Shown here: positions 56,101 through 64,000 of the stretch, piece by piece | Position numbering within the stretch: the stretch's first letter is position 1 | Layout: every line of letters begins with the position of its first letter | Notes under the pieces: generated by a model | Seen by the model: only the letters and a program-made list of their open reading frames with translations | The model's database searches: none | Told to the model about the DNA's origin: nothing | Program-made: the position numbers and the translations under genes | DNA from: Myxocyprinus asiaticus | Taxonomy: Eukaryota > Chordata > Actinopteri > Cypriniformes > Catostomidae | Direction: 5' to 3' | NCBI RefSeq assembly: GCF_019703515.2 | Contig: NC_059365.1 | Span: forward strand, 33,871,501-33,935,500 | DNA: 64,000 nt

Positions 56101-56814
56101 CATATTTGTTCTGTAATAATGTTCTTCGTTTATTGAATTAGACAAATGTCCTTAACTGGCTTCAGTTTTCCTTCTAGCAAAATTCAGAAAGCATGACTCT
56201 GCGCTGTAAAAACAAACACTGAATTCAGTCTGCAGACAGACATCGTTGATAGCTGGCCATTGTAGAGGAAATGATGCAGTCATTACTGTCTCACCACCAC
56301 TGTGCTGCTGTGTTTATATCCACTGGCAGTGTGTCATTACCATGCACTGTGTCCTTCCACATTTCAGTTATGAATTATCACTTTTAATAGGTGCTGGTGC
56401 CCTCAAAGGAGCTGGTCCTGGCAGGGAAAGATGCCGCCGCTGAGTATGATGAGCTGGCAGAACCTCAAGACTTTCAAGATGACCCTGAGTAAGAACAATC
56501 TCACCTGCTGATGGATACTGAGAAGACATGAGTCATTTACCTCATAATTACCAAGCAGTAGATGACTTCTATTAATCCATGTGTCCTCTTGTATCTTCAG
56601 TGTGGTGGCCTTTAGGAAGTCCAACAAGATCGGCTTCTTCATCAAAGTGATTCCGCAGAAGGAAGAGGGCGACGTCACAGTGGCCTTCAAACTTCGCCAT
56701 GATTTCCGGAACCTCACTGCTCCGATCAGACCCACCGAGGAGGGGGAAGCCACCAGCGAGGCCATCTGGCTCACACACCATGTGGAGCTTAGCTTAGGCC
56801 CCCTGGCAACTTGA
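44062..56814 (+). CDS. dctn4: dynactin subunit 4 (p62), complete, 13 exons
   Basis: Pointed-end subunit of the dynactin complex that couples dynein to cargo (family knowledge). Exons: 44062-44196, 44799-44869, 45326-45504, 45737-45780, 45880-45987, 47757-47830, 49587-49699, 50249-50358, 50502-50575, 50672-50726, 55827-55934, 56391-56488, 56601-56814. Their sum is 1383 nt, 460 codons plus TGA, equal to the recalled length of human DCTN4. The N-terminus has zinc-binding Cys pairs: C30/C33, C51/C54, C70/C73, C76/C79 with H81, and C111/C114. A helical [17 protein letters not shown] segment follows, and the rest is beta-rich. One intron (after 50726) starts with GC. A 21-nt cassette exon at 47192-47212 is optional. 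Frame intact throughout. Confidence 0.96.
44799..44869 (+). CDS. dctn4: dctn4 exon 2
   Basis: 71 nt, acceptor TTATATAG, donor GTAAAG. Encodes [20 protein letters not shown], with the second Cys pair C51/C54. Its last two bases AG join G of exon 3 for Arg. Confidence 0.95.
45326..45504 (+). CDS. dctn4: dctn4 exon 3
   Basis: 179 nt, acceptor CACTTCAG, donor GTGAGT. Encodes [19 protein letters not shown] and, further on, [20 protein letters not shown]. Position 78 is Cys where I recall Gly in human (CPGC), giving an extra Cys inside the motif. Confidence 0.95.
45737..45780 (+). CDS. dctn4: dctn4 exon 4
   Basis: 44 nt, acceptor GTACTTTAG, donor GTATGT. Encodes [14 protein letters not shown] after the split Ala codon. 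Confidence 0.93.
45880..45987 (+). CDS. dctn4: dctn4 exon 5
   Basis: 108 nt, 36 codons, acceptor TCTTTTCAG, donor GTACAC. Encodes [20 protein letters not shown] and a basic KKLARRR run, ending AFS in phase 0, which permits in-frame inclusion of the microexon. Confidence 0.95.
46084..46725. repeat. dctn4: 640-bp foldback (long inverted repeat) in dctn4 intron 5
   Basis: Two arms of about 300 bp are nearly perfect inverted copies. The outer ends are AGGGACAGTTCACCC and, inverted, AGGGATAGTTCACCC. Both arms carry ATTGATCTGTTTCTCACCC-type and AGTAATCCATAAGACTTCAG motifs. The centre near 46387-46428 is AAATCTCCACTT / spacer / its complement. No coding capacity. Related copies or halves at 11545, 48275/49285 and 57507. 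Confidence 0.9.
47192..47212 (+). CDS. dctn4: dctn4 candidate 21-nt cassette microexon
   Basis: Flanked by a CCCCTCTCCAG acceptor and GTGAGT donor, it is exactly 21 nt and encodes QHTIHVV in frame between exons 5 and 6 (both junctions phase 0). I recall human DCTN4 isoforms of 460 and 467 residues, a seven-residue difference that fits this exon. Confidence 0.75.
47757..47830 (+). CDS. dctn4: dctn4 exon 6
   Basis: 74 nt, acceptor GTCTGCAAG, donor GTAAGT. Encodes [20 protein letters not shown] then LYGL. Final TC joins A of the next exon (Ser). Confidence 0.94.
48275..49535. repeat. foldback relative interrupted by about 600 bp of other sequence
   Basis: Left arm and centre 48275-48690, then unrelated sequence 48691-49285, then the right arm 49286-49535 ending TTTTTGGTGAACTGTGCCTT. 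The motif order is the same as at 46084. The centre is also replaced by CAGTAGGTGGCGATATGCAC. In dctn4 intron 6. Confidence 0.75.
49587..49699 (+). CDS. dctn4: dctn4 exon 7
   Basis: 113 nt, acceptor TTGTTTTTAG, donor GTTGGT. Encodes [20 protein letters not shown] and [16 protein letters not shown], an acidic linker. Confidence 0.95.
50249..50358 (+). CDS. dctn4: dctn4 exon 8
   Basis: 110 nt, acceptor TTTGATGCAG, donor GTCTGT (weak, but fixed by phase). Encodes [20 protein letters not shown] and [13 protein letters not shown]. Confidence 0.94.
50502..50575 (+). CDS. dctn4: dctn4 exon 9
   Basis: 74 nt, acceptor TTATTTTCAG, donor GTAAGT. Encodes [20 protein letters not shown] then QLVA. With exon 8 it forms the C-R-K-C pair. 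Confidence 0.95.
50672..50726 (+). CDS. dctn4: dctn4 exon 10, followed by GC donor
   Basis: 55 nt, acceptor GACTTTACAG. Encodes [18 protein letters not shown]. The donor is AAG|GCAAGT, a GC-AG intron. The nearest GT (50731) would add 4 nt and break the frame. Confidence 0.93.
50933..52392. repeat. dispersed repeat with AAAGGG(G)-type ends in dctn4 intron 10
   Basis: Left TTAAAGGGGCCATGAAATGC and inverted right CTTAAAGGGATAATGTCATAAG are similar short ends, about 1.46 kb apart. Small frames inside show no domain. Tentative as a single element. Confidence 0.4.
52417..52767. mobile_element. small non-autonomous hAT with perfect 8-bp target duplication
   Basis: 351 bp; ends AAGGGGTGGGGAACCT and, inverted, CAGCGGTGGGGAACGT. 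Flanked by ctctataa at 52409-52416 and 52768-52775. Contains a (TA)n run at about 52566-52590. In dctn4 intron 10. Confidence 0.88.
52882..52960. repeat. hAT end fragment (CTAGGGCTGGGTAT)
   Basis: Begins CTAGGGCTGGGTATTAATAC then GATTCGATTTCGATACGAGA, a recognisable teleost hAT terminus. The other end was not found. Confidence 0.5.
53469..54564 (+). mobile_element. degenerate Tc1 element (Tdr2-like ends) in dctn4 intron 10
   Basis: The right end, inverted, starts ACAGTGCATCTGGAAAGTAT, next to TA at 54565-54566. Inner repeats ACCCCATAA-GACAA-GTGAAAG occur inverted on both sides. The outermost left terminus is missing. A central frame encodes part of a transposase. Confidence 0.8.
53874..54194 (+). 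pseudogene. Tc1 transposase fragment
   Basis: Reads [20 protein letters not shown], then [20 protein letters not shown] and [16 protein letters not shown], the second and third catalytic motifs of DD34E transposases. The frame stops at 54192-54194, and the DNA-binding N-terminus and first catalytic Asp are deleted. Confidence 0.88.
55827..55934 (+). CDS. dctn4: dctn4 exon 11
   Basis: 108 nt, 36 codons, acceptor GTGATACAG, donor GTAAAG. Encodes [20 protein letters not shown] and [13 protein letters not shown]. Confidence 0.95.
56391..56488 (+). CDS. dctn4: dctn4 exon 12
   Basis: 98 nt, acceptor CTTTTAATAG, donor GTAAGA. Encodes [20 protein letters not shown] then [12 protein letters not shown]. 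Final GA joins T of exon 13 (Asp). Confidence 0.95.
56601..56814 (+). CDS. dctn4: dctn4 exon 13 with stop
   Basis: 214 nt, acceptor GTATCTTCAG. Encodes [20 protein letters not shown] through [16 protein letters not shown] and TGA at 56812-56814, matching the DCTN4 C-terminus. Confidence 0.96.
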
Positions 56815-57455
56815 GAAAATACATAAATGAGTGTGCACACATACTCAAACCCACACAAACATAAACATGCACTCAGGCTCATATACAGACTAAATTAATA
56901 CAACATGTGGCACTAAACCCAGTCACTCACTCTCTCTCTTTATTTTACTTTTGAATATGGTTACCATCCTTGTGAAGTAAGTGTAGATATCAGGCACACA
57001 CATATCTCTCACAGTTACTCACCAGTTTACACACTACGCATAGACTTGTGCCAGATGCTTCCAGCAGTACTATCTGTCTCTATTAAGCGCCGTTGTTGAA
57101 GTATTTAAGTGCATGCGGTCACAAGTGATATCACGTACTGTTGCATCTTACAGTCCCAACTACATTTTACTCTTAACAGAACTGGAAGTCTTTTCAGTGT
57201 TAATAAAGACCTTTAGATTCATGCTTCAACTAGATATTGTGCTAATTTAATATTTAATATTTGCTGTAAAAACAAGCAAAATGTTGTGAGTGAGACACAG
57301 TCATTGATTGTAAAAGACACTAATTCTGTGTAAAATTAGATGGTGGAGATTTAATCATCTGTCTCTTGCTAATAGCTGGAAGTCCTGATCTAAAATATGT
57401 CCACCTAAAAATGTGGTTGACTATTTCTGGCTAATAAAATATGAGAAAAGTGACA
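56815..57455 (+). other. dctn4: dctn4 3' UTR with two poly(A) signals
   Basis: AATAAA at 57202-57207 and 57433-57438 give two plausible 3' ends. No coding frames. Confidence 0.6.
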
Positions 57456-57506
57456 GTCTGATGTATGTGTATTTATTTGCGTAATATCCACTGTATTGTG
57501 TTGTAT

Positions 57507-57905
57507 TACAGGTAGTTCGTCCAAAAATGAAAATTCTCTGTAGGTCCTTTAAATGCAAGTACACGATGGCCAGACCTTTTAAGCTCCAAAAAGCACAAAA
57601 AGGCAGCATTAAAGTAATCCATAAGATGCCAGTGGTTAAATCCATATCTTCAAAAGTGATCTGATAAGTGTGGGTAAGAAACAGATCAATATTTAAGTCC
57701 TTTTTTACTATAAATCTCCACTTTCACATTCTGAATGTGAAAATGAAAGTGGAGATTTATAGTAAAAAAGGATTTAAATATTGATCTGTTTCTCACCCAA
57801 AGCGATTGCGTCACTTCAGAAGACATATTAAACCACTTGAGTCGTATGGATTACTTTTATGCTGCCTTTATGTGCTTATTTGAGCTTCAAAGCTCTGTTC
57901 ACAAT
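57507..57905. repeat. foldback repeat downstream of dctn4
   Basis: Same family as 46084: the two arms meet at about 57715-57760 (AAATCTCCACTTTCA-type and its complement). Arms about 190 bp with ACAGATCAATATTTAAGTCC and its inverse. The outer part of the right arm is truncated. Confidence 0.82.
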
Positions 57906-58590
57906 TCATGAGGATGAACAGAACTACTATGTGTACTATGAGTACAATACTCTAACAGGGGATTTTCAAAGATTTGAGGGGATAGCGGGGTAGGCTGGGT
58001 CACATTTTACTCAATTTATCCTATAGGCAAGGAGAAATGAGGAGAAAAAACGTAGTCTAATTATATTTAATGCTGTTAAATAATGCAGTATATCCTAGTC
58101 CAAAGCCCCCTTATGCGGCATATTATTCACATTTTCTTAAATGTATCCATAAACCAGCCGGGAAAAGGTGTGATATTCAGAATATTTTAATTTAGTGATT
58201 TTTTTCTCTTAAAAACTATAAAAAGATTGTTGATACAAATTCTAATAATGTATATGTCACCACAGACACTGCTTACCCCACTTTCCCCTACTCTTTTTAT
58301 GTTTATTTCATTTTTATTTAACAACATTATTATTTATTAACTTATTTCCTCCCCAGCTTTTTTATGTTCCTGTAATGTCTATGCAATGCTAGAGGCTGTT
58401 TACAACTAGATGGCAGTATTGCACAGAATGAGCAAAGTTTTAGGTTCTAATGTTTGAAACTGCGCAGTCAACAAACTACTTTAAAACTAGCGTGTTAGAT
58501 ATATGATCTATATATTTTTTTACTTGGCAATAATACATTTGAGTAATTATTATTCATCAAATCAAAACTGTTGATTTAGAAAAACTAGAG

Positions 58591-58632
<42 letters not shown>

Positions 58633-58671
58633 TTATGCATAGTGTTTGAGATCCATGCTAAGATGCATATA
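57906..58671. other. intergenic, poly(A) run only
   Basis: AT-rich spacer. An A-run of about 33 occurs at 58594-58627, just upstream of the Tc1 element. Nothing else recognised. Confidence 0.5.
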
Positions 58672-60255
58672 CAGGTGCATCTCAATAAATTAGAATGTCG
58701 TGGAAAAGTTCATTTATTTCAGTAATTCAACTCAAATTGTGAAACTCGTGTATTAAATAAATTCAATGCACACAGACTGAAGTAGTTTAAGTCTTTGCTT
58801 CTTTAAATTGTGATGATTTTGGCTCACATTTAACAAAAACCCACCAATTCACTATCTCAAAAAATTAGAATATGGTGACATGCCAATCAGCTAATCAACT
58901 CAAAACACCTGCAAAGGTTTCCTGAGCCTTCAAAATGGTCTCTCAGTTTGGTTCACTAAGCTACACAATCATGGGGAAGACTGCTGATCTGACAGTTGTC
59001 CAGAAGACAATCATTGACACCCTTCACAAGGAGGGTAAGCCACAAACATTCATTGCCAAAGAAGCTGGCTGTTCACAGAGTGCTGTATCCAAGCATGTTA
59101 ACAGAAAGTTGAGTGGAAGGAAAACGTGTGGAAGAAAAAGATGCACAACCAACCGAGAGAACCGCAGCCTTATGAGGATTGTCAAGCAAAATCGATTCAA
59201 GAATTTGAGTGAACTTCACAAGGAATGGACTGAGGCTGGGGTCAAGGCATCAAGAGCCACCACACACAGACGTGTCAAGGAATTTGGCTACAGCTGTCGT
59301 ATTCCTCTTGTTAAGCCACTCCTGAACCACAGACAACGTCAGAGGCGTCTTACCTGGGCTAAGGAGAAGAAGAACTGGACTGTTGGCCAGTGGTCCAAAG
59401 TCCTCTTTTCAGATGAGAGCAAGTTTTGTATTTCATTTGGAAACCAAGGTCCTAGAGTCTGGAGGAAGGGTGGAGAAGCTCATAGCCCAAGTTGCTTGAA
59501 GTCCAGTGTTAAGTTTCCACAGTCTGTGAGGATTTGGGGTGCAATGTCATCTGCTGGTGTTGGTCCATTGTGTTTTTTGAAAACCAAAGTCACTGCACCC
59601 GTTTACCAAGAAATTTTGGAGCACTTCATGCTTCCTTCTGCTGACCAGCTTTTTAAAGATGCTGATTTCATTTTCCAGCAGGATTTGGCACCTGCCCACA
59701 CTGTCAAAAGCACCAAAAGTTGGTTAAATGACCATGGTGTTGGTGTGCTTGACTGGCCAGCAAACTCACCAGACCTGAACCCCATAGAGAATCTATGGGG
59801 TATTGTCAAGAGGAAAATGAGAAACAAGAGACCAAAAAATGCAGATGAGCTGAAGGCCACTGTCAAAGAAACCTGGGCTTCCATACCACCTCAGCAGTGC
59901 CACAAACTGATCACCTCCATGCCACGCCAAATTGAGGCAGTAATTAAAGCAATAGGAGCCCCTACCAAGTATTGAGTACATGTACAGTAAATGAACATAC
60001 TTTCCAGAAGGCCAACAATTCACTAAAAATGTTTTTTTTATTGGTCTTATGATGTATTCTAATTTTTTGAGATAGTGAATTGGTGGGTTTTTGTTAAATG
60101 TGAGCCAAAATCATCACAATTAAAAGAACCAAAGACTTAAACTACTTCAGTCTGTGTGCACTGAATTTATTTAATACACGAGTTTCACAATTTGAGTTGA
60201 ATTACTAAAATAAATGAACTTTTCCACGACATTCTAATTTATTGAGATGCACCTG
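58672..60255 (+). mobile_element. full-length Tc1-type transposon, copy 2
   Basis: 1584 bp with the same roughly 200-bp terminal inverted repeats as 15212-16792, flanked by TA at 58670-58671 and 60256-60257. Opposite orientation to copy 1. Differs by scattered substitutions and one extra codon in the transposase. Confidence 0.95.
58935..59975 (+). CDS. Tc1/mariner transposase, intact frame (copy 2)
   Basis: 346 codons, no stop or shift. Domain layout as in copy 1, with the triad Asp160 (FSDESKF), Asp250 (FQQDLAPAH) and Glu285 (PDLNPIENLW), DD34E. Differences from copy 1 are few, for example SLMRIV for SLTIV, KTCGRK for KKCGRK, VRIWGA for VMIWGA, IGAPTKY for KGAPTKY. The same alternative start at MGKTADLTVV applies. 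Confidence 0.93.
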   Translation: MVSQFGSLSYTIMGKTADLTVVQKTIIDTLHKEGKPQTFIAKEAGCSQSAVSKHVNRKLSGRKTCGRKRCTTNRENRSLMRIVKQNRFKNLSELHKEWTEAGVKASRATTHRRVKEFGYSCRIPLVKPLLNHRQRQRRLTWAKEKKNWTVGQWSKVLFSDESKFCISFGNQGPRVWRKGGEAHSPSCLKSSVKFPQSVRIWGAMSSAGVGPLCFLKTKVTAPVYQEILEHFMLPSADQLFKDADFIFQQDLAPAHTVKSTKSWLNDHGVGVLDWPANSPDLNPIENLWGIVKRKMRNKRPKNADELKATVKETWASIPPQQCHKLITSMPRQIEAVIKAIGAPTKY

Positions 60256-63200
60256 TAAGTACCACGGGCCCTAATGTGCTCTTACCTACCGAAGACAAGC
60301 AAAGCAGGAATATATTGACTTTAGTTAATGGAAATATTTTAAACTGTGAACCAATACTGTCAATACGGCAAAGCATTTACTTCCCTGTATTCTACACATT
60401 ACACAATATCCCACAGTATGTTCAGCATGATGTCATGGTTCTAGTGTCCTAACTAATCAGGGCTGAGTGCACTGTAATACACACACATGTATGCATTACA
60501 GCAGACATGATATTTTTCGAAGGTGACAAAGTACATTCCTAGTCTAATGGTTCTAACAGTCTAGCAATTGTGCTTAAGAGATTGGATACTAAAATATAGT
60601 CAGCCTCAACAGTAATTGGCAAACTCCCAGGTTTCTCTGCACTGTTGACATTGGCATGGTTAGTACTCACAATAGATTATGTGGATATGGAAATCTGGAC
60701 TTTTTGGTGTTTTTGCGTATTTTTGGAACAGTAACCAGATGTTTTGTCTCCCTCTTGCTTCACATATAATCATCTTAAAATATGCATCTATTAAGGAAAG
60801 GAAGCAGTTGCTTCCATGCAGTGGTGAATTCTCAGGGCCGGCAAAGTCTTCTCTGCTGGCCTAACATGTCAAATAAATAAATATTTTTCATCCTTTCATT
60901 CTCAATCACCCTTTTGCCTATGTATTTTTAATTGCTTTCCACTCTTAATTAATCTACAAACAAAGAGAAAAACGAAAAGTTTATCCAGTCAGAATTTATT
61001 TCTTGATGCTTACAAGCAAAGTGTGACAACTCTTTCACAAATCGCATGCCCGAAGCAGCGTGTGAGTTTGAGCTCTACCCTGTCAGGCCTTCAGAATTTC
61101 CACAAAATCCCTCAACAGTGCAAATGAATGAGCAACTAAAGTCAGATTGTCAGATTCATCAGCCAATCAGATTGATTTATTTGTTCTTTGTGGGTGTGAT
61201 CTTTAGGATATGTCCCAGTCAAGGCCTTCTAGCTGGCCTTGAGTGACGTAATTTGAAAGTGAAAAGCGTAAGATCAAGCTGTCTTATAAGTCGGCTGTCA
61301 TCACCATTGAGAAAGAGATTTTTCTAGGTATTATAGACCTCCTTGGTAGATTCATATGAAAAATGTGGATTTTTGAATGTCTGTTCGGGAGACGCTCATT
61401 TGCCAAACAGTCATGCTGCAGTTAAAATTAGGTTTGCTTGAGCATTAAGTGTCATTAAGTGAAACATCATTCTCATTATTGTACAGAAAAACATTTCATT
61501 GTCATTACTGTAATACAAAAACATAATTCTCATTACTGTACTATGATACGTGTTTATACAGAGCACCCCCACTATTTTCAGAAGCACCCTCAGTGATTTT
61601 GATCTGGAACCGGGCCTGTACTATATACAATCTATTTTTCATTACTGTAATGTGAAAAAGTATAATTCTCATTACTCTAAATATATAATTCTCATTACTA
61701 TAATGCTAAAATAATTATATTATTTAAATTGTAAAGTAAATTTGTAATGTATAATTGTAAGTATACATCATGGTAGTATTTGCTGTACTGAATTTATGTT
61801 GATTCGTTTTTTATTAAAAAAATGTTGTGTCTGGACAGGATGATTTTCATTACTGTATTACAGTTGAGGTTTTTCCACATTACAGTAATACAAATTTGAT
61901 CCAGGGAAGGTGTAAGCATACTACAAACTAAATACTAGCGTGACAAGGATGACATGCTATTTGATTATCATTTTCCAAAGATCTTTAACTCTAAAGTCAC
62001 ATTGCCATAGGTTGTGTGGGCGGTGTGCTTCATTACCAATGCTTATCCATTTATGAGCAACAATAACAAAATGACCTGTCAATGTACGTTTTCATTCATA
62101 GTGTCATATCTGGCATGTCTTCACAGTTACACACAGGGCATGACTATGAAATCTGCAGATATGCTTAACCGCTTCCCTCTGCACACCCTTACAAACGTAA
62201 ACATTCATTTACAACTATATTTCACACATGTAGAACATCAGACAGTGAGTACAGGGGTTTCATCTTGTGTTGCCTCATTTCAGCTTACAGTATATGCTAC
62301 AGAGAAATTATACACATGCAAAGCTTTAAGCACTGTTTATCCAAAGTGCAGCCAAACCTCCTAAGAAATCTGCACAGTAGAAGTGAAAATTGCCATAGTA
62401 AAAATCTCCCCCTCCACCATGAGAGAGTTTTAGATTCAAGATGTTGACAGAAACTAAAAGCTTGGTTCTCCTCACACAATTCATTTGTAATTGAACACCT
62501 TATAGTACAGTTGGCGTACTTGAGTTTGGACTCGGACTCGAGTCCGAGTCACAAGCCCAATTTTAATGGACTTGGACTTGTCACGGACTCAGATGCATTT
62601 TTACTTGGACTTGACTCGGACTCGAGCCTTTGGGTCCAGCCGAGTCCATGACATTTGTGATGCAATGAAAAAAAATAATAATAATAGCAAAACAGAAATT
62701 AATGAACACATCTCTGTCTGCATGCAGTGGTATTTACCCCTGAAGTCGTAGACGAAGCCAGAGTTGTTTCACTGTTTAAGCAAACACGCACACACACATA
62801 CGCACATGCACAGGCACACTCATCAGTCAACCAATATGCTTGAATGTCACTATAGAGACTACTGTATAACATTGACTACCGAGGTGGCTGGAATGACGAA
62901 AACATAAAGATGGGTATGTATCCAATGTAATAGAAACTAAACAAGGCAGTTTCACTCGACACGAGACCTGACAACTGGTAAAATTGCGTGTGGCATTTGT
63001 GCAGCCAAGACAGTGCTTGCATTGCGTTTTCATCATGGTTAAAAACTTAAAATCAAGAACTTCATTGAGTCAAGTCACCCACATCATGTCTCTCAGAGTT
63101 TACTAAAAACAGCATATCGAAATAAAAATACATAAAAATAGCATTAATATTGGATATGAAGTCTTTTTAGGGATAATGTATCTACACATGTAGGCTTCTC

Positions 63201-64000
63201 TTTTTGTCCACGCAGTGTTGTCAGCTTAGACTGGTCCATAATAGCTTGATGAATTAACTGTGTAACTTTTTAAATAGTCGCGGGAAAAAAGCGTTATTGC
63301 TAAAGCAGACAGCAACTCTAAACAGATAAACAGCACCTATTTATTATTGATTGACTATTTTCAAAGCATTGACGAGCTGCTTAAAAATACATTCTTTTAC
63401 AGCATTTGTCCAACATTCACAACATTCAACCCTGCACAATAAAATATTAGGATATTTTGGGCAGTGAAATGTTTTGTTTATAATTTAATTATAAACTATA
63501 AAATAAATGTATTATTCGATGACAGAATTAATGTTACGAGATTAATTTAGTTGGTTATGACATTTTTATTTTAAATGTTTATTTTAATTTGATTGTAATT
63601 TTTAATTATTATTGCAAATTAACTAGAAAATCATGTCCGTGATGACATTGCCCTAATATTATCAGTGGGCTTTTCCAGTGTTTTTGGATGTAGCATTTGC
63701 AGTCAAATCATGAGACGTAAAATCTCAGCAAGTGCTAATTACTACTGTGTTTTGTAAGTACTGTATTTTCCCAAATCAGTCGGCAGACAGAGAAAAAAGA
63801 TTCAGAAAGAAATCTCAGTATAGACCATTATTTCTTAGGTTGGGATAATTTTAAATAAAACTAAACTGAATTGACAAATTTAAAATGTAAAATTCGAAAC
63901 ATAATAATCTTGGTTGTAATGACCAACGCAGCTTTCAGTTTCTTTAGTCTATGTTTGAATGGAGGGGAAAAAGCAACATATAACTGAAATGTCAACAGAA
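60256..64000. other. right-hand intergenic region, repeats only
   Basis: No gene found. It includes a hAT-type end near 60821 (CAGTGGTGAATTCTCAGGGC), several CATTACTGTAATA-type units at 61450-61890, and a block at 62510-62650 rich in GACTCGGACTCGAGTCC, a common fish repeat. The rest is AT-rich with no domain-bearing frame. Confidence 0.45.

Overview
This window is nuclear DNA from a ray-finned fish, most likely a cypriniform (carp/minnow group). The evidence is the intron-rich vertebrate genes, the AT-rich background and a dense load of teleost repeats: tRNA-derived SINEs, Tc1/mariner, hAT, DIRS, Gypsy LTRs, LINE fragments and long foldback elements. The species cannot be fixed from sequence alone.

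Three host genes are present. (1) 1517-13347, plus strand: the last seven coding exons (264 codons plus stop) of tnip1, the A20-binding, ubiquitin-binding regulator of NF-kB. Its 5' part lies left of the window and its 3' UTR ends near 14.45 or 15.03 kb. (2) 32636 down to 19741, minus strand: a complete five-exon gpx3 for secreted glutathione peroxidase, 222 residues, with an in-frame UGA selenocysteine codon, a candidate SECIS in the 3' UTR and a poly(A) signal at 19333-19338. (3) 44062-56814, plus strand: a complete 13-exon dctn4 (dynactin subunit 4/p62), 460 codons, plus a 21-nt cassette microexon that would give 467. From memory of the human 5q33 map, the order and relative orientation (tnip1 and gpx3 convergent, gpx3 and dctn4 divergent) match, so this looks like an ancient conserved block.

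Most of the rest is transposon-derived. The tnip1 introns hold SINEs, a LINE tail with RNase H, a 4-kb hAT carrying a Gypsy remnant, and a small Tc1-like deletion derivative. The tnip1/gpx3 interval holds a Tc1 element with an intact transposase frame. The 10-kb gpx3 intron 4 holds a decayed DIRS retrotransposon split by a 1.5-kb hAT, a solo Gypsy LTR with 5-bp target duplication, and a nested Gypsy-like element. The gpx3/dctn4 interval holds a miniature LTR element, a Sleeping-Beauty-like Tc1 remnant, a second DIRS relic with repeated flanking modules and an L1/Tx1-type LINE tail. The dctn4 introns hold a 640-bp near-perfect foldback, an interrupted relative of it, a small hAT with perfect 8-bp target duplication and a Tc1 relic. 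Downstream is a second near-identical Tc1 copy in the opposite orientation to the first.

The observations most worth checking are the paired intact Tc1 copies bracketing gpx3 and dctn4 in inverted orientation, the in-frame dctn4 microexon, a GC-AG intron in dctn4, the selenocysteine/SECIS pair, the foldback next to the microexon, and the DIRS-related repeat modules. I found no clearly novel gene system.
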